Assembly (NCBI GenBank): GCA_029946045.1
Contig: JAQSDS010000472.1
Span: forward strand, 1 to 10,268
Length of the DNA stretch: 10,268 nt
Direction of reading: 5' to 3'
From: Rhodoferax sp.
GTDB taxonomy: Bacteria > Pseudomonadota > Gammaproteobacteria > Burkholderiales > Burkholderiaceae_C
The first letter of the stretch is position 1. The number at the start of each line of letters is the position of its first letter. Position numbers and translations under genes: made by a program. This document shows positions 1 through 7,148 of the stretch, piece by piece. The notes below the pieces were generated by a model. The model ran no database searches, was not told where the DNA came from, and saw nothing but the letters and a program-made list of their open reading frames with translations.

Positions 1-1
1 G

Positions 2-619
2 GCACCCATGGTCAACGAAGTGGCTTTGACCCTGCTGTTTGGCATGTTTGGCTGGAAAGTCGCCCTGCTCTATCTGGGCCTGGGTTTGAGCGTGGCCATC
101 GTGGCGGGCTGGATCATCGGGCGCCTGAAGATGGAAGCCCATCTGGAAGACTGGGTGCGCGACATGCCCAAAATGTCGGCCGAATTTGAAGCCACCGGCA
201 TGACGCTGGGTGAGCGCATCGAAGGCGGTTTTCAGGCAGTGAAGCAAATCGTCGGCAAGGTCTGGCCTTACATTCTGGGCGGCATTGCGTTGGGTGCGCT
301 GATCCACGGCTATGTGCCAGAGGACTTCATGGCCAGCTTCATGGGCAAAGCCGCCTGGTGGAGTGTGCCGCTGGCCGTGATCATGGGCGTACCGATGTAC
401 AGCAACGCGGCCGGCGTGATCCCGATCGTGCAAGCTCTGCTGGCCAAGGGTGCCGCTTTAGGCACCGTGCTGGCCTTCATGATGAGCGTGATTGCGCTCT
501 CGCTGCCCGAAATGATCATCTTGCGCAAGGTGCTCAAGGTACGGCTGATCGCCACCTTTGTGGCCGTGGTCGCCAGCGGCATCCTGCTGGTCGGTTTTGT
601 CTTTAACGCGGTGCTGTAA
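2..619 (+). CDS. Permease, ArsP_1/DUF318 (UPF0718) family, 5'-truncated by the window edge
   Basis: This is the C-terminal part of a polytopic membrane permease. The frame is open to the window's left edge, and the first Met (base 8) sits in what looks like an internal segment (ProMetValAsnGlu, then hydrophobic), so the true start is probably upstream. About four to five hydrophobic segments are visible: near residues 5-38, 82-100, 115-145, 150-168 and 178-202 counted from base 8. A polar loop at about 40-80 (EDWVRDMPKMSAEFEATG) separates the first from the rest. The segment GVPMYSNAAGVIPI is typical of the conserved second half of this family. ArsP-type members export organoarsenicals, but many relatives have no proven substrate, and the N-terminal half that would carry diagnostic cysteines is outside the window. 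The next gene, a small thioredoxin-like protein, is a very common partner of this permease family. Family assignment is good; substrate is unknown. Confidence 0.8.
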   Translation, partial: APMVNEVALTLLFGMFGWKVALLYLGLGLSVAIVAGWIIGRLKMEAHLEDWVRDMPKMSAEFEATGMTLGERIEGGFQAVKQIVGKVWPYILGGIALGALIHGYVPEDFMASFMGKAAWWSVPLAVIMGVPMYSNAAGVIPIVQALLAKGAALGTVLAFMMSVIALSLPEMIILRKVLKVRLIATFVAVVASGILLVGFVFNAVL

Positions 620-655
620 CGGCAATTTTATTCACCTCAACTTCAAGGAACTCCA

Positions 656-889
656 ATGGACATCCAAGTACTCGGCACCGGTTGTGCCAACTGTAAAACC
701 ACATTCGCCCTGATCGGCCAGGTCGCCAAAGCCAGGGGTGTTGAAGTCACCCTGAGCAAAGTCGAAGAACTGCGCGACATCATGGGCTACGGCATCATGA
801 GCACCCCTGGCGTGGTCATCAATGGCAAAGTGGTTCACGCCGGTGGCATTCCAGGCCGTGACAAGATAGAACAATGGCTGGCAGCATGA
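656..889 (+). CDS. Small thioredoxin-family protein (redox-active disulfide protein 2 type)
   Basis: This 77-residue cytoplasmic protein has no signal peptide. It opens with a beta strand (MDIQVLGTG) followed by CANC at residues 10-13, the redox-active CxxC of the MTH895/TM0996-type minimal thioredoxin fold. The cis-proline region of the fold is visible as STPGVVINGKVVHAGG (about residues 48-63), and the length is normal for the family. The start at 656 is fixed by AAGGAA at 645-650 with a 5-base spacer. It lies 36 bases behind the permease gene on the same strand, so co-transcription is likely. Such proteins recurrently accompany ArsP_1/DUF318 permeases and ars genes. A role in metalloid or thiol handling is therefore plausible but not shown by the sequence. 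Confidence 0.9.
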   Translation: MDIQVLGTGCANCKTTFALIGQVAKARGVEVTLSKVEELRDIMGYGIMSTPGVVINGKVVHAGGIPGRDKIEQWLAA

Positions 890-924
890 ACCGCTGCACA
901 GAATAGATAACAACCGGAGACTTC

Positions 925-1863
925 ATGAGTACACGCTTGACCGCCCTTGCCACCTCGGTGGCTACCCTGCTGACAGCCAGCCTGCTCGCCCTGCCCGCCC
1001 GGGCAGTGGAGGTGACATTCCAGCCGGTGGCTGACGGCGTCTATGCCTTTATCGGCGACATCGAGGGTCGCAGCTATGACAACGAAGGCCTGAACGCCAA
1101 CCTGGGTCTGGTGGTGACTTCTGCTGGCGCAGTGCTGATCGACTGCGGCTCAAGCTACCAGGTGGCCGCCAAAATTCATGAGGCGGTCAAAAAAGTCACC
1201 ACGCAGCCGCTCAAGCTGGTGATCAACTCCGGCGACCAGGACCACCGCTGGCTCGGCAACGGCTACTTTGCAGAAAAGGGCATCGAAACCCTGGCCCATG
1301 CCGATGCCCAGGCTGACATGCTAGCCCGTACCGGCGAGCAAATGGAGGGTCTCAAGGTTTTAAAGGAGCGCCTGGACGGTACCCGACCCACCCTGCCCTC
1401 GCGCTTTTTTAAAGATCAGGACACCCGCATCACCCTGGGAGACACCGTGATTGAGCTCAAGCACCGCCAGGGTGGCCACACCCCCGGCGACACGCTGGTG
1501 TGGTTGCCACAAAAAAACGTGCTGTTCAGCGGTGACGTGGTCTACGTCGACCGTGTGCTGGGCTTGCATCCGGTCAGCCGCACCAAAACCTGGCTCGACA
1601 GCTTTGCCGTGATTGACCAGCTCAAACCGCAAACCATCGTGCCGGGTCACGGCAAGGTGACCAACCTGGCTACGGCCCAGGCACAAACCCGCGACCTGCT
1701 GCTGGCCCTGCGCGCTCACATGAAAAAAGCGGTGGACGACGGCACGGACATCAGCACGGCTGTAAAGACTTTCAACGGCAGGCCGTTTGCCCACCTGAAA
1801 CACGCTGACGTCTGGCTGCCGCAGCTGGCCAACCTGACCTACCTGGAGATCGAGAGAGAATAA
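925..1863 (+). CDS. Secreted metallo-beta-lactamase-fold hydrolase with altered zinc motif
   Basis: This 312-residue protein begins with a signal peptide (charged N-terminus, hydrophobic core about residues 6-23, likely cleavage after LPARA at 27), so it should act in the periplasm. The MBL fold is clear from LIDCGSS (about 71-77), GGHTPGD (183-189), LFSGDVVYVDR (200-210) and VPGHGKV (239-245). In canonical enzymes the first motif is HxHxDH. Here the aligned stretch is SGDQDH (102-107), so the first two histidines are Ser and Asp, while D106, H107, H185, D204 and H242 remain. This keeps the ligands usually assigned to metal site 2 and loses two of three in site 1. The closest known types are SoxH-like or quinoprotein-associated MBL proteins; the substrate is unknown. 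The start is supported by GGAG at 916-919, five bases upstream of the ATG. It lies 35 bases after the thioredoxin-like gene, probably in the same operon. Confidence 0.88.
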   Translation: MSTRLTALATSVATLLTASLLALPARAVEVTFQPVADGVYAFIGDIEGRSYDNEGLNANLGLVVTSAGAVLIDCGSSYQVAAKIHEAVKKVTTQPLKLVINSGDQDHRWLGNGYFAEKGIETLAHADAQADMLARTGEQMEGLKVLKERLDGTRPTLPSRFFKDQDTRITLGDTVIELKHRQGGHTPGDTLVWLPQKNVLFSGDVVYVDRVLGLHPVSRTKTWLDSFAVIDQLKPQTIVPGHGKVTNLATAQAQTRDLLLALRAHMKKAVDDGTDISTAVKTFNGRPFAHLKHADVWLPQLANLTYLEIERE

Positions 1864-1908
1864 GATTCAAAGCAGTAGCTCGACTGATTTTTGACAAGGA
1901 ACCACAAC

Positions 1909-2142
1909 ATGAATCCGCAAAAGAAATTCCACCTGGTGTTTTCAATGATCATGGGTGCCATGATGATTTTCCTGATGACACTGGTGATCACCTTCATCAA
2001 TGTCGGCATGCATACCAACTTCTTCCGGTTGTGGATGAACGCCTTTGGCATGGCCTATCTCGTGGGCGTGCCAGTGATCTTTTTCCTGGCACCGGTAGCG
2101 CGCAAGCTCACCGGACGCGTTTTAGGTGTGACGCCAGGCTGA
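1909..2142 (+). CDS. DUF2798 family small membrane protein
   Basis: This protein of 77 residues has two transmembrane helices, about residues 9-32 and 44-63, with a short connecting segment (GMHTNFFRLWMNAF) and a basic C-terminal tail. This arrangement, including the RLWMNAFGMAYLVGVP stretch, is characteristic of DUF2798; no biochemical function is known for the family. The ATG at 1909 is preferred over an upstream TTG at 1891 because AAGGA at 1896-1900 is spaced 8 bases before it and would lie inside the longer version. Its stop codon overlaps the first possible ATG of the VIT-family gene by one base (TGATG at 2140-2144), which points to co-translation with that transporter. Confidence 0.85.
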   Translation: MNPQKKFHLVFSMIMGAMMIFLMTLVITFINVGMHTNFFRLWMNAFGMAYLVGVPVIFFLAPVARKLTGRVLGVTPG

Positions 2143-2156
2143 TGCTGGAACGACCC

Positions 2157-2852
2157 ATGGCAAACATTCAAGCTGAATTCCACCGGACCCAGCACATTGG
2201 CTGGCTGCGCGCTGCCGTGCTTGGCGCCAATGACGGCATCGTCTCAACCGCCAGCCTGATCCTGGGTGTGGCAGCCGCCAGCTCCACCCAAAGCGCGGTC
2301 CTGGTGGCCGGCGTGGCAGGTCTGGTCGCTGGCGCCATGTCAATGGCGGCGGGTGAATATGTGTCGGTGAGTTCGCAGTCGGACACCGAGCAGGCCGATA
2401 TCGCCCGTGAAAAAATCGAGCTCGCAACCGACGGCGAACGTGAATTGGCAGAACTGGCGGCCATCTACGTCGGGCGCGGGCTGGATGCCCATCTTGCGCT
2501 GCAAGTGGCAACGCAGTTAACAGCCAGCGATGCTCTGGGTGCGCATACCCGCGATGAACTGGGCATTTCCGAGACTGTGAGCGCCAAGCCCATGCAGGCG
2601 GCACTGGTGTCGGCACTGTCGTTTGTTGTCGGCGCAGGCTTGCCGCTGTTGACCGCCTGGCTTACGCCCTATGCCCATTTGACGCCCGTGGTGGCGGCCA
2701 CATCGCTGGTGTTCTTGGTGATTCTGGGTGGCTTGGCGGCCTACACCGGTGGTGCCGGCATCTTCAAAGGCATTTTGCGCGTGACATTCTGGGGCGCTCT
2801 GGCCATGGCCTGCACAGCTGGCGTGGGCTGGTTGTTTGGTGTCGCCGCGTAA
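2157..2852 (+). CDS. VIT/CCC1 family Fe2+/Mn2+ transporter
   Basis: This inner-membrane transporter of 231 residues belongs to the VIT1/CCC1 family, whose members move ferrous iron or manganese (in eukaryotes into vacuoles). The hallmark WLRAAVLGANDGIVSTASLILGV lies at residues 16-38, followed by LVAGAMSMAAGEYVSVSSQSDTEQAD (56-81), which carries the end of helix 2 and the acidic start of the cytoplasmic metal-binding region. A polar helical region spans about 75-135, then three more hydrophobic segments at about 147-170, 176-196 and 206-228, giving the usual five-helix topology. Two starts are possible. The ATG at 2142 overlaps the preceding stop codon but lacks a good ribosome-binding site. 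The ATG at 2157 has GGAA at 2147-2150 with a 6-base spacer and fits the usual N-terminal length, so it was chosen. Metal specificity cannot be read from the sequence. Confidence 0.9.
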   Translation: MANIQAEFHRTQHIGWLRAAVLGANDGIVSTASLILGVAAASSTQSAVLVAGVAGLVAGAMSMAAGEYVSVSSQSDTEQADIAREKIELATDGERELAELAAIYVGRGLDAHLALQVATQLTASDALGAHTRDELGISETVSAKPMQAALVSALSFVVGAGLPLLTAWLTPYAHLTPVVAATSLVFLVILGGLAAYTGGAGIFKGILRVTFWGALAMACTAGVGWLFGVAA

Positions 2853-2916
2853 GCTGTTCACCGATAGTTCCAGCGTTCTGGTAAGTCGATAGGGCTCATG
2901 CCCCTGGTGCATCAGG

Positions 2917-2946
2917 TTAAAATCATTTATTCAATACTTAAATAAT
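2917..2946 (+). promoter_or_regulatory. arsR promoter (-35 TTAAAA, -10 AATAAT)
   Basis: TTAAAA at 2917-2922 (4 of 6 matches to TTGACA) and AATAAT at 2941-2946 (5 of 6 matches to TATAAT) are separated by 18 bases in an AT-rich island within otherwise GC-rich DNA. The -10 position predicts a transcription start near base 2953, the same base as the first ATG of arsR. The match is visual, and no transcript data are available. Confidence 0.55.
2927..2945 (+). promoter_or_regulatory. Candidate ArsR operator palindrome
   Basis: TTATTCAATACTTAAATAA is an imperfect palindrome centred on base 2936. Seven of nine base pairs match (outer five TTATT/AATAA perfect, plus AA/TT), and three further outer pairs match out to base 2950. 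It fills the space between the proposed -35 and -10 elements and overlaps the -10. This is where ArsR/SmtB repressors commonly bind to block polymerase. Binding by the adjacent arsR product is inferred from position. Confidence 0.5.
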
Positions 2947-2952
2947 TGTTGT

Positions 2953-3294
2953 ATGATTAAATTTATGGATAAATCACTTGCCACCATCGTCTTCGAATCA
3001 CTCGCCTCAGGTGTGCGTCTGGACGCTTACCGCCTGCTGGTTAAGGCCGGGCCGCAAGGCCTGGTGGCAGGCGAGATTGGCGCTGCACTGGAAGTACCGC
3101 CAACCAATCTGTCGTTTCATCTGAAGGCCTTGACCCATGCACAACTTGTGTCTGTCGTGCAAGAGGGTCGCTACCAGCGCTACCGCGCCAACCTGGCGCT
3201 GATGCAGGAATTGATTGGGTACTTGACCGCCGAGTGTTGCGCCGGTCACCCCGAGCTGTGCGCAGAAGCCTGCGTTGAGCCCATCTGCGCCTGA
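2953..3294 (+). CDS. arsR: ArsR-family arsenic-responsive repressor
   Basis: This 113-residue winged-helix regulator of the ArsR/SmtB family should repress the ars operon until As(III) binds. The helix-turn-helix is visible at about residues 36-62, with recognition helix region PPTNLSFHLKAL; the wing is VVQEGRYQRYRAN (68-80). The classical ELCVC metal site of plasmid R773/pI258 ArsR is absent. Instead the C-terminus is cysteine-rich: C95, C96, C103, C107 and C112, resembling the C-terminal three-cysteine As(III) site described for Acidithiobacillus ferrooxidans ArsR. Two starts are possible, ATG 2953 and ATG 2965 (MDKSLA). Neither has a Shine-Dalgarno sequence, and 2953 coincides with the predicted transcription start, so a leaderless message is possible. 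It is first in arsR-arsC-acr3. Confidence 0.93.
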   Translation: MIKFMDKSLATIVFESLASGVRLDAYRLLVKAGPQGLVAGEIGAALEVPPTNLSFHLKALTHAQLVSVVQEGRYQRYRANLALMQELIGYLTAECCAGHPELCAEACVEPICA

Positions 3295-3313
3295 ACCGCT
3301 CCGCCAGGTCAGC

Positions 3314-3326
3314 GGGCGTGACGCCC
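3314..3326 (+). other. Short GC-rich hairpin between arsR and arsC
   Basis: GGGCG at 3314-3318 pairs perfectly with CGCCC at 3322-3326 around a 3-base loop. A few more flanking pairs are possible with bulges (AGCG upstream, CGCT downstream). No run of T follows on the plus strand, so it does not look like a standard intrinsic terminator. It could act as an RNA-processing or stability element in the 72-base gap; that is speculation. Confidence 0.35.
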
Positions 3327-3366
3327 CTCGCTCTAACCCCTTCCCCACCTAAAAAAGACACTCAAC

Positions 3367-3870
3367 ATGACTGAAAAAAAAATCAACGTGCTGTTTTTAT
3401 GCACCCACAACTCGGCTCGCAGCATTCTGGCTGAGGCTATCCTGAACCACATCGGGCGCGGCCGCTTCAAGGCCTTCTCGGCTGGCAGCAGCCCGCGCGC
3501 CAACCAGCAACCCAACCCGCTCGGGCTGCAGGTACTGCAACACGCCGGTATTTCAATCGATGGCCTGTACAGCAAGTCCTGGGACGAATTTGGCACCCCG
3601 GGCGCACCGCACATGGACCTGGTCATCACCGTCTGCGACAACGCCGCAGGCGAGGCTTGTCCCTACTGGCCCGGCCAGCCGGCCACGGCACACTGGGGCT
3701 ATGCCGATCCGTCTGCGGGCGATGCAGACGATGCCCACAAACTTGAAGCCTTCCGTCAAACCATGCTGGCCCTCAAGCGCCGACTGGAACTGTTGACTAG
3801 CCTGCCGGCAAGCAAACTGGAAAAAACCATGTTGCAAAGCACAGCTCGCAGCCTGGCCGAGGAGCACTGA
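3367..3870 (+). CDS. arsC: Arsenate reductase ArsC, low-molecular-weight phosphatase fold
   Basis: This 167-residue cytoplasmic enzyme reduces arsenate to arsenite. The P-loop CTHNSARS spans residues 12-19, with nucleophile C12 and anion-binding R18, as in low-molecular-weight tyrosine phosphatases. Two further cysteines, C90 and C98 in [15 protein letters not shown], fit the disulfide relay of thiol-dependent ArsC enzymes. D114 in the ADPS segment is the expected general acid. The tail beyond about residue 140 is longer and more polar than in the shortest homologues. Codons 3-6 contain nine consecutive A residues, and the upstream ribosome-binding signal is weak. It sits between arsR and acr3, the exporter of its product, and its end contains the ribosome-binding site for acr3. 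Confidence 0.95.
   Translation: MTEKKINVLFLCTHNSARSILAEAILNHIGRGRFKAFSAGSSPRANQQPNPLGLQVLQHAGISIDGLYSKSWDEFGTPGAPHMDLVITVCDNAAGEACPYWPGQPATAHWGYADPSAGDADDAHKLEAFRQTMLALKRRLELLTSLPASKLEKTMLQSTARSLAEEH
3859..3864 (+). promoter_or_regulatory. Ribosome-binding site for acr3 inside arsC
   Basis: GAGGAG lies within the last codons of arsC, seven bases before the acr3 ATG at 3872. The arsC stop ends at 3870, leaving a one-base gap. This fixes the acr3 start and implies translational coupling of reductase and exporter. Confidence 0.8.
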
Positions 3871-3871
3871 C

Positions 3872-4879
<1,008 letters not shown>

Positions 4880-4956
4880 GCCATGTAGACAGAATGAAGT
4901 GAAGCGCATGCCGGGACGTTGGTAGCAACGCCATGTTCTTCTCGGGATCAAGCGTC

Positions 4957-4997
4957 CATAAAGCATCAAGGCCCTGAACGGGCCTTGATGCTTTATG
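4957..4997. terminator. Bidirectional intrinsic terminator, 18-bp stem
   Basis: Bases 4957-4974 pair perfectly with 4980-4997 around the loop TGAAC, giving an 18-bp stem with a GC-rich top (AAGGCCC/GGGCCTT). An A-rich left foot and T-rich right foot (AAAGC/GCTTT) lie within the stem, so on either strand a short T tract occupies the descending arm. It lies between the convergent acr3 and nine-heme cytochrome genes and can stop transcription from both sides. Confidence 0.85.
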
Positions 4998-5014
4998 CGA
5001 TCCGAATGAACCGA

Positions 5015-5047
5015 TGTACCTGTGCCGGGATCACCGGTACAGGTACA
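5015..5047. terminator. Second stem-loop in the convergent gap
   Basis: Bases 5015-5028 pair with 5034-5047 around the loop GATCA: 14 positions with one G-T wobble (5024/5038). It lies 11 bases beyond the cytochrome stop codon, on that gene's downstream side. No T run follows on either strand, so it may be a 3'-end protecting hairpin or a factor-dependent stop rather than a classical intrinsic terminator. Confidence 0.5.
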
Positions 5048-5057
5048 GACTTTCGAC

Positions 5058-7067
5058 TTACAGGCTCGTGAAGAAGCCGATCCCCACCAAAGTCAGCAAG
5101 GTCAGTCCGCAGGCGATCAGCGTGAAGGCCAGTGCCTTGGCTGCTGTCAACTTGGCGGGCGACGGTGCATCCACCAGGTATTTCTCCAACTCCCCGTTCT
5201 TCACCAGACGCTCGTATTCCAGCGCATGGTCATGCTTGAACTCTTCGAGCGAGAACGTGCCGGTGAACATCACTACCTCCACCGGGAACTTGTCGGGGCG
5301 GAAATGGTTGTTGAAGAAGTGCACGGTGAACAGGAACACCACCGCCAGGAACGCTTCTTCGGCGTGGAAGATGGCCGCCACATTGAACACCCAGCCCGGC
5401 AGGAAGGCGCCGAAGAAGTTGGGCAGCCACATCATTAGGCCACTCACACCAATGATGGTCACCCCCCAGAACGGAGCCCAGTAGTCAAACTTCTCCCAAT
5501 AGGTCCAGCGGTCAAACTTGGGACGCGGACCCATACCAAAGAACCACTTGAACATGGCCAGCATGTCCTTGCCGTCCTGCAGGTTGGGCACCAGTGAATC
5601 TGGCCCAAAGAACTTGAAGGTGCTCCAGTTTTTGGCAATTCGCCAGGTGATGTAGAAAATGTGCCAGAAGAACACACCAGCAAAAATCACGGCACTGATA
5701 CGGTGGATGATGCCAGCCGTGTGCGGGCCACCCAAACCGGTCATGAGCGGCACCGCCCAGGGTGAACTTGGATAGAACAGCGGGATGCCAGTCAAGGTCA
5801 GCACCATCAGACTCAAGGCAAAGGTGATGTGAGCCAAGCGCCAGATGGCACTGAAGCGGCGGACATGCTTTCCCTTGAATTGCTCTGGCACATTGTCCAG
5901 CTTGATATGGGGTTGGCCTGCTTTTTCCTTGCGCTCCTTGAACTCACGGTAGAACCACAGCAGGGTATGTAGCCAGAAGAAGCCAAAAGTGCCAACCAGC
6001 AACTGCAGCATGATTTGCCAGGCTACCCAGATTTGCGGGTATTTGTCGAAGTCGCCTGCGTGACCATGGGGCTGGTAAGTGGCAAAACCTGCCGGAGCCA
6101 AGGCCAGTTCTTTCTTGCCGCTGTGGCATGACTGGCAGGTTTTCAGGCGGTTGTTGGCGTGCACCATGGATTTCGGGTCGTCAGCCTTCAAAATCTTGTG
6201 GCTACCATGGCAGTCATAACACTTGGCGGTGTAGGCATAGCCCAAGGTACTGATCTGCCCATGGTAGGTGCCCATGTAGGTTTTCAGGTTTTCTTCATGG
6301 CAAGAGCCGCATTGGTCAGTGACCGCCAGTTTGAAAGGATCGGCACTTGAACTGGTGATGGCGTGTGTCGAGTGGCAGTCAGTACACACGGCAGCCTTGA
6401 CATTTTTCTTTTCGAGGACTTCCTTGCCGTGAACCGAGCCGGAATAGGCATCAAGCTGATCCTCATGGCAACTGCCGCAGTTGGTAGCTATACCCAGGCG
6501 CCATTGGTCATACTGTGGTGTCTTCTTGGCGGGCACATTGAAGCTGTGCGTGTCATGACAGTTGTCACAAGAGGCATTGGGTTTGGTTTTGTCATCCGCA
6601 TTGGGACGCGCATGGAACGAGGTTTTATAAGCGTCAATGTTTTTAACCACCAATTCAAGCCGGGGCTTGGTCTGCGCAGTGCCCGCCTTTTGGGCATCTT
6701 CCCACAGCTGCTGGTGACAGCCTGCGCAATCAACCTTGGCGAGTTTGAGCGCCGGGTCCTTGGCATGTGCATTGGCTTTTTCGGCGTTGTCCTTGATGTC
6801 GGCATGGCAGGCCACGCAGGTCATTTTGGCGTGGACGCCCTGAGCAAATTTTTCTGGCATAACGGCACGCAACGCACGCGCCTTACCGTCGCTCACGGGC
6901 ACTTCAAGCTTGCCCTTCTGGCCATCGTGGCAATTCAGGCAGGTGGCATTGTCGAGCTTGGCGGGTGTGGCTTCAGTCGCAGAGCTGGCCGCGAACGTCG
7001 GCAAGCTCAGACAGGCGCCTAGCAGCCAGCCTAGCCCGCTTAAAAGAAGTGAGGATTTGAGTCGCAT
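5058..7067 (-). CDS. Nine-heme cytochrome c fused to a cytochrome b561-like membrane domain
   Basis: This 669-residue protein has a signal peptide (about residues 1-27). A periplasmic domain carries nine CxxCH c-heme sites, starting at residues 43, 84, 114, 167, 197, 228, 253, 283 and 311. The C-terminal half has about six transmembrane segments (near 351-372, 410-432, 454-476, 530-549, 565-587, 645-667). Histidines at H413, H455, H469, H568 and H583 fit b-heme ligation as in b561/formate-dehydrogenase-gamma-type quinol-oxidising subunits. The likely role is passing electrons between the quinone pool and periplasmic partners; direction and partner are unknown. The start at 7067 (MRLKSS) is preferred to a TTG at 7088 because it places a standard signal peptide at the N-terminus. 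It follows a monoheme cytochrome c gene on the same strand, with a terminator-like hairpin between them. Confidence 0.9.
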   Translation of the reverse strand: MRLKSSLLLSGLGWLLGACLSLPTFAASSATEATPAKLDNATCLNCHDGQKGKLEVPVSDGKARALRAVMPEKFAQGVHAKMTCVACHADIKDNAEKANAHAKDPALKLAKVDCAGCHQQLWEDAQKAGTAQTKPRLELVVKNIDAYKTSFHARPNADDKTKPNASCDNCHDTHSFNVPAKKTPQYDQWRLGIATNCGSCHEDQLDAYSGSVHGKEVLEKKNVKAAVCTDCHSTHAITSSSADPFKLAVTDQCGSCHEENLKTYMGTYHGQISTLGYAYTAKCYDCHGSHKILKADDPKSMVHANNRLKTCQSCHSGKKELALAPAGFATYQPHGHAGDFDKYPQIWVAWQIMLQLLVGTFGFFWLHTLLWFYREFKERKEKAGQPHIKLDNVPEQFKGKHVRRFSAIWRLAHITFALSLMVLTLTGIPLFYPSSPWAVPLMTGLGGPHTAGIIHRISAVIFAGVFFWHIFYITWRIAKNWSTFKFFGPDSLVPNLQDGKDMLAMFKWFFGMGPRPKFDRWTYWEKFDYWAPFWGVTIIGVSGLMMWLPNFFGAFLPGWVFNVAAIFHAEEAFLAVVFLFTVHFFNNHFRPDKFPVEVVMFTGTFSLEEFKHDHALEYERLVKNGELEKYLVDAPSPAKLTAAKALAFTLIACGLTLLTLVGIGFFTSL

Positions 7068-7094
7068 GATGCAATACCGATTAACCAATGAAAA

Positions 7095-7122
7095 TGGCCA
7101 CAGTCTGTGAGGACGGTGGCCA
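7095..7122 (-). terminator. Intercistronic hairpin with T run between the two cytochrome genes
   Basis: TGGCCAC (7095-7101) pairs with GTGGCCA (7116-7122), and GTC/GAC (7103-7105/7112-7114) extends the stem past one mismatch to a 6-base loop. Read on the minus strand, the stem is followed directly by TTTTC (7094 downward). It looks like a modest intrinsic terminator or attenuator that would lower expression of the large cytochrome relative to the small one. Confidence 0.6.
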
Positions 7123-7148
7123 AGGACCTACCTTAGTGGACGTTTGGG

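Noticed and set aside
1360..1803. 147-codon minus-strand frame within the MBL gene
   Set aside because: It is antisense to a conserved coding region, with no ribosome-binding site or recognisable fold.
2031..2156. N-terminal extension of the VIT gene to base 2031
   Set aside because: The extra residues overlap the DUF2798 gene in another frame and look unlike a VIT N-terminus; starts at 2142 or 2157 are far better.
2892..2903. GGGC-TCAT-GCCC hairpin after the VIT gene as a terminator
   Set aside because: The stem is only 4 bp and has no following T run, so it is too weak to call.
6363..7022. 219-codon plus-strand frame inside the nine-heme cytochrome gene
   Set aside because: The opposite strand carries nine in-register CxxCH motifs and a signal peptide; this frame has no supporting feature.
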